This document shows, in pieces, positions 63,405 through 64,000 of a stretch of 64,000 nucleotides of DNA (positions are counted from its first letter, which is position 1; each line of letters opens with the position of its first letter). Below the pieces are notes generated by a model. It did not search any database and was not told the origin of the DNA. It saw only the letters and a list, made by a program, of their open reading frames with translations. Position numbers and translations under genes: made by a program. The stretch is from Symsagittifera roscoffensis (lineage: Eukaryota > Xenacoelomorpha > Acoela > Convolutidae), in contig NC_087067.1 in the NCBI RefSeq assembly GCF_963678635.1, positions 31,964,401 through 32,028,400 of the forward strand, written 5' to 3'.

Positions 63405-63681
63405 ACTCAGCGTTGCTTTTAGTCATGCTGAGAGTCTATTTGGTATTCATCAAGGGTCAGTTTTTGCAGAACTTAGTGGTTTCTGCATATCATATAGAAA
63501 CAGTATGTTTTTTTTCTGTGTTGGCTAATCCCGAATCATTACAAAATTTTTATCTTTCAATCACAAATTGTTAAGTTAAATTATTTTCTGTATTTTTCAT
63601 TATAATTGAAAATATTGAAATCGGTTAAGTTTTCTACAATTTGTTATTGTAAGATTATGTGCTGCAAAAGCAAGGGTTGGA

Positions 63682-63904
63682 AAATAACGGGATCTACTTA
63701 ACAATTGCCCCCCTTTTAAGAAAGGGGGGGGGGGGTGGCAATTGTTAAGTAGATTAAAATAACGCATTTTCGACCAATCAGAATCCAGTAAAATTCTAAT
63801 TCTCAATAGAAAGCTCAGTTCTAATTTACTTCTTTTATTAATAGGGGTGGCAATTCTTAAGTAGATACCAAAGGGGGCAATTGTCAAGTAGATCCAAATA
63901 ACGG
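63682..63904. mobile_element. Small inverted-repeat (MITE-like) insertion
   Basis: Perfect 18-bp arms, ATCTACTTAACAATTGCC (63,692-63,709) and its complement (63,737-63,754), are extended by C-run/G-run pairing into a tight hairpin. Two further right arms follow at 63,849-63,866 and 63,876-63,893 (one mismatch each). The 9-bp word AAATAACGG lies directly before the left arm (63,682-63,690) and again after the last right arm (63,896-63,904), with AAATAACGC after the first right arm. It looks like a target duplication around an element of about 200 bp containing a smaller copy. Confidence 0.65.
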
Positions 63905-64000
63905 AGGAAAGCAGTAGATTTTTTGTTCTCGCTGTCATTCTGAAAATTTTAGTTGAGAAGCTTGTCAATTTTTTTTATTGATTGTTGGTGTGTAGAACTT
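63905..64000. other. Flanking AT-rich sequence
   Basis: No feature seen. Confidence 0.6.

Overview
The window is eukaryotic, almost certainly metazoan, and dominated by transposable elements. The evidence is a calmodulin/troponin C-family gene split by a canonical GT-AG intron, four lineages of Ty3/gypsy LTR retrotransposons, tRNA-derived SINE-like pieces and an AT-rich background with simple repeats. I cannot name the species. Env-bearing gypsy elements beside tRNA-derived SINEs would suit a larvacean tunicate, but that is a guess.

Region 1 (about 1-17,520, minus strand) holds two tandem, damaged copies of one Ty3/gypsy family. Copy B (about 6,416-17,520) runs gag, protease remnant, RT, RNase H, long linker, integrase, acidic tail, a macro-domain-like ORF and a cluster of unrecognised 3' ORFs. 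Copy A (about 799-6,401) starts abruptly inside RT, because its gag, protease and RT N-terminus are missing at a junction near 6,401-6,416. Both copies share an Asp-to-Asn change in the integrase triad, and B has also lost an RT catalytic Asp. Upstream of B lie a TATA box, a 25-bp minisatellite and a probable LTR/U3 tract (about 17,520-19,400).

Region 2 (about 19,400-26,600) holds a degraded minus-strand gypsy gag-protease remnant (20,930-22,260) and two higher-GC minus-strand open stretches that look like host exons (22,769-23,031 and 24,534-24,743).

Region 3 (26,657 onward) is a plus-strand EF-hand gene. Exon 1 (26,657-26,818) and exon 2 (36,480-36,593) are separated by a 9.66-kb intron, and the gene continues beyond. 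That intron holds antisense gypsy element C (27,491-34,048, paired LTRs) and an exact-period 372-bp tandem duplication.

Region 4 (37,133-62,441), in the next intron, is antisense gypsy element D. Its pol is interrupted by element E (41,303-60,201), an 18.9-kb plus-strand Ty3/gypsy element. E has 410-bp LTRs (TG...CA) and a 4-bp target duplication (CTTT). It carries gag, protease, RT/RNase H, integrase, a membrane-protein ORF, a large env-like gene with signal peptide and membrane anchor, and a roughly 600-codon gene of unknown function after env. All its long genes are broken by stops or frameshifts, and its LTRs differ at about 17 positions. Order of events: D entered the intron, then E entered D.

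Region 5 (62,442-64,000) is intronic or flanking DNA with degenerate short repeats, a G tract and a small inverted-repeat element with apparent target duplication at 63,682-63,904. The most novel material is E's accessory genes and the macro-domain ORF of the first family. Elements C and D also share an unusual layout in which the gag start codon straddles the LTR/primer-binding-site boundary.
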